Below are positions 27,884-36,722 of a stretch of DNA of 64,000 bases, one piece after another. The translations under genes and the position numbers were made by a program. A model generated the notes under the pieces. The model saw only the letters and a list, made by a program, of their open reading frames with translations, had not been told where the DNA came from and did not search any database. The stretch comes from JAKAIY01 sp963809385. GTDB taxonomy: Bacteria; Chloroflexota; Ktedonobacteria; Ktedonobacterales; JADMIN01. Numbering within the stretch: the first letter of the stretch is position 1; the number at the start of each line of letters is the position of its first letter. Location: NCBI GenBank assembly GCA_963809385.1, contig CAWEJL010000005.1:558001-622000 (forward strand), read 5' to 3'.

Positions 27884-28033
27884 CGCGCGCCATCCTCTCT
27901 CGTGCGCCAGCCATTGATGGCCGCGCGCCCACGCCGCGCTCCGCGCTGGACACGCGCCCCATCCCGCGCGCACACTGTAGCGCGATCCATTGTACCGCGC
28001 CGCCCGCTGAGCGGCCCTGGCTGGTGAGGCCTC

Positions 28034-28780
28034 ATGCTCTACCTCGTCGCGACTCCGATTGGCAATCTGAGCGACATCACACTGCGCGCGCTGGAGACCC
28101 TGCGCACGGTGGACATCGTCGCCAGCGAAGATACCCGCAAGACGGGCATGCTGCTCGCCCACTACGACATCAAGAAGCCGCTGATGTCGTTTCACGAGCA
28201 CAACGAGCGCCGCGCGGGCGAGCGCATCATGGGCATGCTCGAAGCTGGGCAGAGCGTCGCGGTGGTCACCGACGCTGGCACGCCCGCCATCTCCGACCCC
28301 GGCTTCACGCTGGTGCGCGAGGCCATTGCGCGCGGGCTGGAGATGACGATGATTCCCGGCCCGGCGGCGCTGATTATGGCGGTGGCGCTCTCCGGTCTGC
28401 CGACCCACTCCTTCACCTTTCGCGGCTTTCCCCCACGCAAATCAGGCCAGCGCCGCCGCTTCCTGGCGGTGGACCGCGACGCGCCGCACACGCTCATCTT
28501 CTACGAAAGCCCCTACCGCCTCGATGCCTTCCTGGCCGACGCGCTGGCCGTCTACGGCGACCGCCGCGCCGCGCTGGCCAATGACCTCACCAAACGCTTC
28601 GAGTCTGTCCAGCGTGGTACGCTCTCAGAGCTCCTGCGAGCCGTCCAGGCGGAGAAGCCGCGCGGCGAATACGCGCTGGTGATCGAGGGCGCGAGCGAAC
28701 GCGCAGAGGCGGTCAGCGACGGCGGTGACGACGAAGACGATGCGAACGATAATGAGGGCGATGAAGGGGACGCGGAATGA
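28034..28780 (+). CDS. rsmI: 16S rRNA (cytidine-1402-2'-O)-methyltransferase
   Basis: A 248-residue tetrapyrrole-methylase-fold enzyme that adds the 2'-O-methyl group of m4Cm1402 in 16S helix 44. LYLVATPIGNLSDITLRALE, VASEDTRKTGMLL, VTDAGTPAISDPG, IPGPAALIMAVALSGL and FRGFPPRKSGQRR appear in the family order, and FYESPYRLDAFLAD near the end. The C-terminus is an acidic tail of Asp/Glu. Its stop overlaps the next start by four bases (ATGA), so it is translationally coupled to tgt. Confidence 0.95.
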   Translation: MLYLVATPIGNLSDITLRALETLRTVDIVASEDTRKTGMLLAHYDIKKPLMSFHEHNERRAGERIMGMLEAGQSVAVVTDAGTPAISDPGFTLVREAIARGLEMTMIPGPAALIMAVALSGLPTHSFTFRGFPPRKSGQRRRFLAVDRDAPHTLIFYESPYRLDAFLADALAVYGDRRAALANDLTKRFESVQRGTLSELLRAVQAEKPRGEYALVIEGASERAEAVSDGGDDEDDANDNEGDEGDAE

Positions 28781-29928
28781 CGGCGGAGTCTACTGAGCGC
28801 GGCGCTGACGAGACTGCGACCGACCGCGCGCCTGAGGAGCTACGTCTACCCCACGGCGCGCTGGCGCTGCCCGCCTTCCTGCCCGACGCGACGCTCGGCG
28901 TCGTCCGCTCGGTGGATGCGGACGACCTGCTCGCCACCGGCACGCCCGCTGTCGTGATGAACGCCTACCACCTGATGCGCCGCCCTGGCTCCTCCACCGT
29001 CCAGGCGCTGGGCGGGCTGCACCGCATGTCCGGCTGGCCGCGCCCGATCATCACCGATTCCGGCGGCTTCCAGGCCTACTCCCTCATCCAGCGCAACCCC
29101 AAGCTCGGCTCGATCGGCGCCAACGGCATCACCATCCGCGCCGAGGACAGCGACCGCAAGTTCCTGCTCACCCCAGAGAAGGCCATCCAACTCCAGTTGA
29201 GCTACGACACCGACGTCGCCATCTGCCTGGATGAATGCACGCATGTGGACGCGCCGGAGGACGAGCAGCGCGCCGCCGTCGAGCGCACGATCCAGTGGGC
29301 CAAGCGCTGCCGGGGCGAGTTCGACCGCCTGATCGCCCAGAAGCGCCTGCCGGAGGAGCGCCGTCCGCTGATCTTCGGCGTCATCCAGGGAGGCGGCTAC
29401 CCCGACCTGCGCCGCCGCTGCGCCGAGGCGCTGCTGGAGATTGGCTTCGACGGCTACGGCTACGGCGGCTGGCCGCTCGACAGCCACGGCAAGCTGCTGA
29501 CCGAGATCATCACCTACACCCGCGCGCAAATTCCCGCCCGCTACCCGATGCACGCGCTGGGCGTCGGCCATCCCGCCAACATCGTCGCCTGCGCGGACGC
29601 GGGCTACAACATCTTCGATAGCGCCATGCCCACCCGCGACGCCCGCCACGGCCGCCTCTTCGTCTACACCTCCGAGCATCCCGCGCTGACCACGACCGGC
29701 TCTGACTGGTTCCAGTATCTCTACGTCGAGGACGAAAAGCACATCAAGGCCAGCGGCCCGATCTCGCCCTGGTGCGACTGTTACACCTGCTCGCGCTACT
29801 CGCTGGGCTACGTGCGTCACCTCTACAAAGTCGGCGATGGCCTCTACCACCGCCTCGCGACCCTCCACAACTTGCGCTTCATGGTCCGCCTGATGGACAT
29901 GCTGCGGGAGCGGCGCCATGCCGGCTGA
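28777..29928 (+). CDS. tgt: Divergent tRNA-guanine transglycosylase
   Basis: A 383-residue TIM-barrel enzyme of the TGT family, which swaps guanine for a 7-deazaguanine in tRNA. PIITDSGGFQAYSL and IFGVIQGGGYPDLRRRCAEA match the family. NIFDSAMPTRDARHG carries the nucleophile Asp; bacterial enzymes have DCVMPTR. SPWCDCYTCSRYSLGYVRHL is the zinc site, with three Cys and a later His. The usual base-specificity loop GG[LF]AVGE is replaced by YGGWPLDSHGKLL, so a different base preference or target is possible. It overlaps rsmI upstream and the rRNA methyltransferase downstream. Confidence 0.88.
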   Translation: MTAESTERGADETATDRAPEELRLPHGALALPAFLPDATLGVVRSVDADDLLATGTPAVVMNAYHLMRRPGSSTVQALGGLHRMSGWPRPIITDSGGFQAYSLIQRNPKLGSIGANGITIRAEDSDRKFLLTPEKAIQLQLSYDTDVAICLDECTHVDAPEDEQRAAVERTIQWAKRCRGEFDRLIAQKRLPEERRPLIFGVIQGGGYPDLRRRCAEALLEIGFDGYGYGGWPLDSHGKLLTEIITYTRAQIPARYPMHALGVGHPANIVACADAGYNIFDSAMPTRDARHGRLFVYTSEHPALTTTGSDWFQYLYVEDEKHIKASGPISPWCDCYTCSRYSLGYVRHLYKVGDGLYHRLATLHNLRFMVRLMDMLRERRHAG

Positions 29929-30753
29929 GCCGCCGCCGGACCCGCTCGACGCGCTGGTGGCGCAGGTCCTCGCCAGCCCGAAGTATCGCGCCGTCAGCCC
30001 CGACCTCGTCCGGCGCGCGGGGGCGATTGAGATGGCGAAGGCGTCCAATCTCAAAGAGGCCGTCAAAGCCACCAAGAACCGCTTGCATCAGGTGGCGGGC
30101 GCCTACCTGGACGCCCCGCGCTACGACGCCTGGCTGGCGGAGCTACGCGTGGCCTTCGCGGAGAGCGAGCCAGCGGCGCGGCTGGCGCTGCGGCGCGTCA
30201 TGGGCCGCCACGCCTCCACCCGCGAGCGCCTGCCCATCCTTGACGAGTTCTACGCCCAGACGCTGGCCGGCCTTGGCCCCTTCCACCGCGTCGTAGACCT
30301 CGCCTGCGGCCTCAACCCGCTCGCCATCCCCTGGCTGCCGCTGGCCGATGGCGCGGAGTACCTCGCCTGCGACATCTATCAGCGACCTCGCCGCCTTCCT
30401 GAACAGCGCCTTCGCTCTGCCAGGCCCGTTCGCCGCCGTCCACGCCCGCGCCGAGACACGCGACATCCTCAGCGCCCCGCCCGATACCCGACGCTGACCT
30501 CGTCCTGCTGCTCAAAGCCATCCCCTGCCTGGAGCAGGTGGACCGCGACGCGGGCGCGCGCCTGCTCGCCGCCATCCGCGCCCCGCGCATCCTCGTCTCC
30601 TACCCGCTGCGCACCCTCGGTGGCCGCGCCGTCGGCATGGAGCGCCACTACGACGACTCCTTCCACGCCCTGCTCGCCCGCATCGGCGGCTCCCACTGGC
30701 GCGTCACCCGCCATACGTTCCCCACCGAGCTGGCGTATCTCATCGAGCGGTGA
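29918..30753 (+). pseudogene. 16S rRNA (guanine-1405-N7)-methyltransferase, ArmA/Rmt family, frameshifted as sequenced
   Basis: The family methylates N7 of G1405 in 16S rRNA and so blocks 4,6-disubstituted deoxystreptamine aminoglycosides. The first 154 residues show ASPKYRAVSPDLVRR, KEAVKATKNRLHQVAGAYLD, HASTRERLPILDEFY (98-112) and DLACGLNPLAIPWLPL with the SAM site, all signatures of ArmA/RmtA-H proteins. Past 30383 the protein continues in the +1 frame (SDLAAFLNSAFALPGPFAAV), and past 30485 in another frame (DADLVLLLKAIPCLEQVDRD to LVSYPLRTLGGRAVGMERHY and FPTELAYLIER). Restoring two small shifts gives about 279 residues, the usual family length. The start overlaps the end of tgt by 11 bases. 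Base composition matches the surroundings, so it does not look newly acquired. Confidence 0.85.
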
Positions 30754-30837
30754 CGGTAGGTGGGGCGCATACGTATTATTACGCCGTACACTACTCGCGC
30801 GCGGAGATGCGCTGGAGCGAGAAAGCGTATACACCTA

Positions 30838-31585
30838 ATGAACTCGTCAGTAGGAGCGGCCATCGCCACATATGTGTTGTTCACCGCGATTGGAATCATG
30901 GGCGCGTGGGATGGGCTTGTGCGACGGCGCATCCGCATACGAAGAGGCATATGGTATGCGCCACTGAATCTGCGTGGTCTGCCCGCGATACTGGTCGGAA
31001 TTCTCTGTCTGTTCCTACTCCTTCTGCTGTTCAGATTAGCTGTTCCAGCAGTTCGGGCGACGGTCACGGGATGCAATGACCCGCTGTGCGCCGTCAGCCG
31101 GGTAGTCGTTCCACCCTTCACGAACCCTATCGCCGCCATCGTCATCGTGACGTCGGTACTTCGTGTTCGCCATGTGGCTGTCTGGAATCAAGGACCACGA
31201 CGGGCCTTTTCGGTCATACCTGCTCGCGCCGGGGGTCTGGTATCACGAACGGGAAGTAGTGGCGCTCGTTCAGCAGCGCGAACAGAAGGCGCACAAGACT
31301 TCTGTTGAGGTGGATACCATCCTAGCGGCATCTGACCGCGTTCTCCGGGTTCTGCATGGCGTCTCGCCCACAATGGATAGGTCTGGGCCAACAGGCGAGC
31401 CGCTCACACGCGACTCGGCGATCAGATGGGTCGTTCGGACTGCGAGCGCGCGCCGCCGCAATGGCTCAGCCGCGCCAGCGCGTCCCTTCATCGTGGAAAC
31501 CATCGCTGGCTACGCGATTGACCGGCTGGAGGCGGCCGAGCGCCGCTGGCCCTGGCGCCGCCGCTTGCTCACGATACTCCCCTGA
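30838..31585 (+). pseudogene. Membrane protein of unknown function, frameshifted as sequenced
   Basis: The reading frame from ATG 30838 gives three hydrophobic segments: GAAIATYVLFTAIGIMGAW, LPAILVGILCLFLLLLLFRL and NPIAAIVIVTS. Near 31155 the third helix continues in another frame (YFVFAMWLSGIKDHDGPFRS), followed by about 120 cytoplasmic residues up to 31585 (REVVALVQQREQKAHKTSVE). The two parts read as one protein of about 248 residues. No family is recognised. The sequence around the start (30760-30850) is less G+C-rich than its neighbours and the Shine-Dalgarno is weak. Confidence 0.5.
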
Positions 31586-31960
31586 CCGCAGCGGTTCACC
31601 CACCCAAGCGGAACACACCGCAACTCGGCGGAGACCTTGACGCGCTTTCCTGTTCAGCCCGCCATTATCAGGCTCATGCGCTCCGGCGCCAGGAAGCGCG
31701 CGGCTGGCCACGCCAGAGCCGTGCGCAGCCAGATCAGCCAGGAACGCTAGGACGATCCAGGCCCAGGCCCAGCCTGTCACGCCATTCGCCAGCGCGTAGA
31801 CAACGACATAGGTCAGCGCCGTGATGGGGAGGAACAAGATCCCAAGCAGCGGCAGGAACCAGCCCCAAAGACCTCCATCGAAGGTGCGGTATACATAAGG
31901 CGTGAATATCCAGACGCCGATCAGCGCCAGGCGAGCCAAGCCCGCGACACCCCATCCCAT
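31466..31960 (-). CDS. Small membrane protein (3' part probably spurious)
   Basis: The first 80 residues form three hydrophobic helices with conserved-looking GVWIFTPYVYRTFDGG, WFLPLLGILFLPITALTYVV and NGVTGWAWAWIVLAFLADL. This is the pattern of short three-helix membrane proteins of unknown function in related bacteria. After about residue 85 the frame runs antisense across the 3' end of the convergent gene and loses character, so a frame error near 31700 probably removed the real stop. Start ATG 31960. Confidence 0.5.
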   Translation of the reverse strand: MGWGVAGLARLALIGVWIFTPYVYRTFDGGLWGWFLPLLGILFLPITALTYVVVYALANGVTGWAWAWIVLAFLADLAAHGSGVASRALPGAGAHEPDNGGLNRKARQGLRRVAVCSAWVGEPLRSGEYREQAAAPGPAALGRLQPVNRVASDGFHDEGTRWRG

Positions 31961-32366
31961 ACGAAACCTCCTTGCCAGCGCGGTTCGTCAACGCGCCCGA
32001 TCACCGCCGCCCATTTCATCGCGCCACGGAAGAGAGCGCGTCGTTCCGACGCCGCGACACACGTCGTTTCAATTCTTGAGCAGACGCCGCCGCACTCACC
32101 GGGCCATCTCGGAACCGTCGCCGCCGCACACCATCGCGTCACACCGTCAACGCGACAGGTGAGCAGCGATAGCTGCGCCTATTCTCGTAACAGCGCCGCC
32201 GCCCGCTCCTTGACGCCCTATCGGACCACGCCTCATAATTCTCTTGGCTTGCCCCGCGCCGGAAAAGCGTGGCCATGCGCCGGGGAGCCGCCGCCGCTGG
32301 GCGGTCTGCCCGCCGCACGCGCCGCGCATAGCTGGGGCCTTGCGCCCCTGGCCTGGATGACAACCG
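31961..32366. other. Gene-free stretch before ubiD
   Basis: No protein family, RNA or clear promoter can be supported here. Open frames on both strands are Arg/Ala/Pro-rich and lack ribosome-binding sites. It must contain the promoters of the minus-strand membrane gene and of ubiD, but I cannot place them. Confidence 0.5.
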
Positions 32367-33828
32367 ATGGCCTTTCAGGACCTCCGCGAGTTCATCGCCT
32401 TCCTCGAGCAGCGCGGCCAGTTGCGCCGCATCACGGCGCCCGTCTCCGCCGAGCTGGAGATCACCGAGATCACCGACCGCGTTAGCAAGGCGGGCGGCCC
32501 CGCGCTGCTCTTCGAGAACGTCGAAGGCTACGACATGCCCGTACTGATCAACCTGTTCGGCAGCCCAGAGCGCATGTCGTGGGCGCTGGGCGTCAACTCG
32601 CTCGATGAGCTGGGCGACCGCATCAAGCGCTGGCTCGACATCGTTCAGAACCGTCCGCCCGACGGTCTGATCGAGAAGGCCAAGCTCGCCCCAGAGCTAC
32701 TGCGAGTTGACTCGCATTGGGCCGAAGACTGTCACCCACGCCCCCTGCCAGGAAGTCGTTCTCACCGACAACCTCTCGCTCGACCGCTTCCCGATCCTCA
32801 AGTGCTGGCCGCTCGACGGCGGACGCTACATCACCCTCACCATGTGCCACTCCAAGGACCCTGTGACCGAGAAGCGCAACATCGGCATGTATCGCGTCCA
32901 GGTCTACGACGAGCGCACGGTGGGCATGCACTGGCAAATCCACAAGGGCGGCGCGGCCCACTTCCGCGAGGCAGGGAGAGCTGAGAAGAAGCGCATGGAG
33001 GTCGCCGTCGTCATCGGCGCCGACCCCGCCAGCGTCTACGCCGCCAGCGCGCCGCTGCCTCCCGGTGTGGATGAGCTGCTCTTCTCTGGCTTCCTGCGCC
33101 ACAAGGGTGTCGAGGTCGTCCAGTGCAAGACGGTGGATGTCAAAGTCCCCGCCAACGCTGAGATCGTCCTCGAAGGCTATGTGGACACCGACGAGCTACG
33201 CCCCGAAGGCCCGTTCGGTGACCACACCGGCCACTACACGCCCGTCGAGCCGTATCCGGTGATGCACGTCACCGCTATCACGCACCGCCGCAACCCGATC
33301 TACGCCACCACCATCGTCGGCAAGCCGCCGATGGAGGACGCCTGGCTCGGCAAGGCCACCGAGCGCTTCTTCCTGCACCTGCTCAAAGTCATCCTGCCCG
33401 AAATCGTGGACATCAATATGCCGATCGAGGGCGGCTTCCACAATGTCGTCATCGTCTCGATCCGCAAGCGCTACCCCGGCCAGGCCAAGAAGGTGATGGC
33501 GGGTATCTGGGGCATGATGCTGATGATGCTCTCGAAGTTCATCATCGTCGTGGATGAGGATGTCAACGTCCAGAACCTCCACGAGGTACTCTTCCGCGTT
33601 GGGAATAACGTGGATCCCCGGCGTGATACGATGACGGTGGACGGCCCGGTGGACGCGCTCGACCACTCTTCACCCTACGAAAAGTACGGCTCGAAGATGG
33701 GCCTCGACGCGACCGCCAAGCTACCAGAGGAAGGACACCCGCGCCCCTGGCCGCCCGATATCGAGATGTCCCCTGAGGTCAAGGCGCTAGTCACGAAGCG
33801 CTGGGCGGAGTACGGCATTCAGCTATGA
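32367..33828 (+). pseudogene. UbiD family prFMN-dependent decarboxylase, frameshifted as sequenced
   Basis: Non-oxidative decarboxylation of an aromatic or unsaturated acid using prenylated FMN. The N-terminal segment (MAFQDLREFIAFLEQRGQLR and LEITEITDRVSKAGGPALLF, then NLFGSPERMSWALGV) is in the first frame. From about 32715 the rest is in another frame: IGPKTVTHAPCQEVVLTDN, GGRYITLTMCHSKDP, RPEGPFGDHTGHYTPVEPYP and YATTIVGKPPMEDAWLGKA. A single one-base change joins them into about 487 residues, the normal length. The last four bases overlap the next gene (ATGA). No ubiX or flavin prenyltransferase is in the window. The substrate is unknown. Confidence 0.85.
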
Positions 33829-35003
33829 AGCTGCTCAAGCGAACAGACGAAAAGATCGCGAACGACCCTGACAGCCCGCGCGAATCTGGCTGGCGGCGGC
33901 GGCTGCGTGGCCGCGAGGGTGACACCTGGGTCATGCTGGGCATGCTGGTGGTTGGGCTGATCACCGTCGCGTCGCTTTCCGGTATTTCCAGCGCGATGAA
34001 CGCCCCCATCGCCACGCGCCAGGCGACGCCGCACGCCTCCAACAGCCAGGTGGACGCGCGCGGTGTCGCGCCCGCCAGTGAGCGCGTCTACTCACTGCCC
34101 AATCCCAACCCCGCGCTGATGAACCCGGCGGTAGACCAGCAGGGCCGCGTCTGGTTCGGCGAGATGGGCGCCAACAAGCTCGCCATGCTCGATCCCACCA
34201 CCGGCAAGGTCAGCGAGTGGACGCCGCCTAACGGCCAGTACAACATCATGAACGAGGTGGTGGACAAGCAGGGCGATGTCTGGTTCACCGAAGAGGCCGC
34301 TAACTACATTGGCCGTTTCGATCCCGCCACCCAGACCTTCAAGACCTATCCACTCAACACGGTCAAAGGCAAGAGCGCCGGCCCCGAGGCCATCGCGCTC
34401 GACGCCCAGGGAAATATCTGGTTCACTGAGGTCAACGCGGGCGCGCTGGGGCGACTGGACCCCACCAGCGGCAAACTCACCGTCTACCCGCTGCCAACCA
34501 CCCCGCTCGGCGGCCCGGCGTTCCCCTACGCGCTGACCATCACGCCTGATGGCCGTGTCTGGTACGGCGACCTGAGCGGCGGCTCGGTGGGCTGGCTCGA
34601 CCCCGCCACCGGCACAGTGACACAGTATCCCACGCCCGACCCCAAGGCCGAGGTCTACACCATGACGGTCGGCCCCGACGGCGCCGTCTGGTACACCGAA
34701 CTGCTGGCCAACACCATCGGGCGCATTGATCCTGCCACCGACAAGATCACCCAGATCACCGTTCCTTCGACCGCTGGAGCCCCCGCCACGCTCTACAGCC
34801 TCATCACCCGCGACAACGCCCTCTGGCTCACCAGCACCGGCGCCAACGCCCTCGTGCGCTACATCCCGGCCACCAACCAGTTCAGCTTCTACACCCTCAA
34901 GCAGCCGCAGAGCGTCCCCTTCGGCCTGGCCCTCGCCCCCGACGGCGCGCTCTGGTTCACCGCCGACGGCGTCCCCAACTACGTCGGGGTGGTGCGCCCA
35001 TAG
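33825..35003 (+). CDS. Membrane-anchored Vgb-like beta-propeller protein
   Basis: A 392-residue protein with a cytoplasmic basic N-terminus, one transmembrane segment (about 36-56) and seven or so repeats of the Vgb type (G-x-[IV]-W[FY][TG]E near a D-P-A-T-G-x). Examples are VWFGEMGANKLAMLDPTTGK, VWFTEEAANYIGRFDPATQT and IWFTEVNAGALGRLDPTSGK. Family members include virginiamycin B lyase, but most such proteins have no known activity. It is translationally coupled to ubiD by an ATGA overlap. Confidence 0.85.
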   Translation: MKLLKRTDEKIANDPDSPRESGWRRRLRGREGDTWVMLGMLVVGLITVASLSGISSAMNAPIATRQATPHASNSQVDARGVAPASERVYSLPNPNPALMNPAVDQQGRVWFGEMGANKLAMLDPTTGKVSEWTPPNGQYNIMNEVVDKQGDVWFTEEAANYIGRFDPATQTFKTYPLNTVKGKSAGPEAIALDAQGNIWFTEVNAGALGRLDPTSGKLTVYPLPTTPLGGPAFPYALTITPDGRVWYGDLSGGSVGWLDPATGTVTQYPTPDPKAEVYTMTVGPDGAVWYTELLANTIGRIDPATDKITQITVPSTAGAPATLYSLITRDNALWLTSTGANALVRYIPATNQFSFYTLKQPQSVPFGLALAPDGALWFTADGVPNYVGVVRP

Positions 35004-35010
35004 AAAAACA

Positions 35011-35046
35011 CCCCCTCTCCCTACAGGGAGAGGGGGCCGGGGGGTG
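35011..35046. repeat. Dispersed palindromic repeat, copy A
   Basis: CCCCCTCTCCCT and its exact complement AGGGAGAGGGGG are separated by two bases, then CCGGGGGGTGA. It is the same family as the copies at 49617, 51188 and 51438. It lies between convergent genes and could terminate both. Confidence 0.75.
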
Positions 35047-35056
35047 AAGGCCGCGT

Positions 35057-35968
35057 CTACTCCGCCGCGCTTCCCGTCAGCGCCGAAACGGACGCCGCCA
35101 CGGGCGCTTCCTCGGCGGCTGGCGCCTCGCGCAGCGCCGCCGTGCGGCGCGCCTGGCGATTCATCAGATCCGGCGGGATGCGATAGACATCTTTCGCCAG
35201 GCCGAGCTTCTCCAGCGTCGCGATCAGCAGGCCAGAGAGGTCGAACTGCCACCAGCGGAGGCCGTGGAAGGCCGAGCGCGGGAAGGCGTGGTGGTTGTTG
35301 TGCCAGCCCTCACCGAAGGCCAGCAGGCCGACGACCCACTCGTTGCGGCTGGCGTCGTTCGTCTCGTAGGGGCGCTTGCCGAAGGTGTGGCAGACGGAGT
35401 TGACGCTCCAGGTGACGTGGTGCGTCAGGAACATGCGCACCAGCCCGCCCCAGATCAGCCCATGCCAGCCGCCAATCATGAAGGGGATCACCAGCGAGAG
35501 TCCCGCCCACAGCAGGAACGTCTTGCTGACGAAGTTGATGATCGGGTCTTTGACCAGATGGCGGCAGTAGACGTTGGGGTCTTCCATCTGCTTGGTGAAG
35601 AGCCAGCCAAGGTGCGCGTGGAAGAAGCCATCCATCGGGCTGTGCGGGTCGCCCTCGCGGTCAGAGACGGCGTGGTGCTTGATGTGCGTCGCCGCCCAGC
35701 TCAGCGCGGGGCCTTCGAAGGCCATCGAGCCGAGAACCAGCAGGATGAACTTGACGACCGGATGCGGCGTGAAGCTGCGGTGGGTCAGCATGCGGTGAAA
35801 GCCGACGGTGACGCCGAGCGCCACGAGCGAGTAGCCCACGAGCAGCAAAATCAGATCAGTCCACGTGACCGACCGCTGCCACAGCGTTCGGATCGCCAGC
35901 GCGACACCGACGAGCGGCGTCACGACGATGGTCAGAACGGCGGCGCGATATGCGAGGGATGGACGCAT
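35057..35968 (-). CDS. Acyl-CoA (fatty acid) desaturase
   Basis: A 303-residue membrane di-iron enzyme that introduces a double bond into acyl chains. The three histidine boxes are HRMLTH, HIKHH and HNNHH in GEGWHNNHHAFPRSA. Hydrophobic segments surround them, for example LILLLVGYSLVALGVTVGFH. The frame is open to 36259, but ATG 35968 has GGAGG four bases upstream and gives the usual N-terminus. Likely a delta-9-type desaturase acting on CoA or lipid-linked chains; the regiospecificity is not readable. Confidence 0.93.
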   Translation of the reverse strand: MRPSLAYRAAVLTIVVTPLVGVALAIRTLWQRSVTWTDLILLLVGYSLVALGVTVGFHRMLTHRSFTPHPVVKFILLVLGSMAFEGPALSWAATHIKHHAVSDREGDPHSPMDGFFHAHLGWLFTKQMEDPNVYCRHLVKDPIINFVSKTFLLWAGLSLVIPFMIGGWHGLIWGGLVRMFLTHHVTWSVNSVCHTFGKRPYETNDASRNEWVVGLLAFGEGWHNNHHAFPRSAFHGLRWWQFDLSGLLIATLEKLGLAKDVYRIPPDLMNRQARRTAALREAPAAEEAPVAASVSALTGSAAE

Positions 35969-36098
35969 GACTCCTCCAGAACCAGGTCTTTCGTAATTGG
36001 GTCTCAACAAGAGGCCCACTAGTCGCGTGGACCAGTGAGTCAGAGCGATCCATGCCCGTATATGTTTCATGAGCCTGACCATCCGTGAGGAGCGACCG

Positions 36099-36629
36099 AT
36101 GAAGCGCCCGCCGCCCACGCTGTTCTTCCTCTGTGGCCTGCCATTCGCTGGCAAGAGCACGCTGGCCCGCGCGCTGGCCGCGCACACCGGCGCGCGGCAC
36201 ATCGCGCTGGACGCCATCAACACTGAGCGCGGCCTGGGTCTCGACGGCGCGGCGATCACCCCAGAGCAGTGGGACGCGACCTACACCGAGGCCTACCGAC
36301 GCATAGAGGAAACATTGGCGGCGGGAGACTCCGTGATCTACGATGAGACTTGCTTCCTCCGCGCCCAGCGCGACACCGTGCGCGCCATCGCCGCCCGCGC
36401 AGGCGCCTGCGCGCAGCTGATCTGGGTCACAACGCCCGAAGCCACCGCTCGCGCCCGCTTGCTGGCCAACCGCCAGACTAGCGCGCGCTTCGATGTCCGC
36501 GACGACAACTTCGCGCAGGTCGTCACGCGCTTCGAACCGCCCACCCCCGAAGAGCGCGCGCTGCGCTACGACGGCGCCAGCCCGCCGGAAGCGTGGCTCG
36601 CGCTGATAGGACGGACCGGCGCGCTATAG
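36099..36629 (+). CDS. P-loop kinase, zeta-toxin-like/AAA_33 family
   Basis: A 176-residue nucleotide-binding protein: Walker A LCGLPFAGKSTLARALA, VIYDETCFLRAQRD in the second strand and a final VVTRFEPPTPEE that is typical of small predicted kinases. ATG 36099 has GAGGAG six bases upstream; an ATG at 36069 is also open. These proteins phosphorylate small molecules or RNA ends; the substrate is unknown. It sits divergently from the desaturase. Confidence 0.78.
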   Translation: MKRPPPTLFFLCGLPFAGKSTLARALAAHTGARHIALDAINTERGLGLDGAAITPEQWDATYTEAYRRIEETLAAGDSVIYDETCFLRAQRDTVRAIAARAGACAQLIWVTTPEATARARLLANRQTSARFDVRDDNFAQVVTRFEPPTPEERALRYDGASPPEAWLALIGRTGAL

Positions 36630-36722
36630 TCGCGTATGGCGCGACCCATGCTACAATGGAGGCGGAGCGCGCGACCGGCACCTCGCGAAGGCTGGCGCGT
36701 CAGCGGATGAGGATGCGCGGGC

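Noticed and set aside
28846..30075. A 409-residue minus-strand frame
   Set aside because: It is the antisense of tgt and the start of the methyltransferase, with Ala/Val/Gly-rich sequence and no motif.
34092..35252. A 386-residue minus-strand frame
   Set aside because: Antisense of the Vgb-like propeller gene; its Gly/Val/Ala pattern mirrors the repeats on the other strand.
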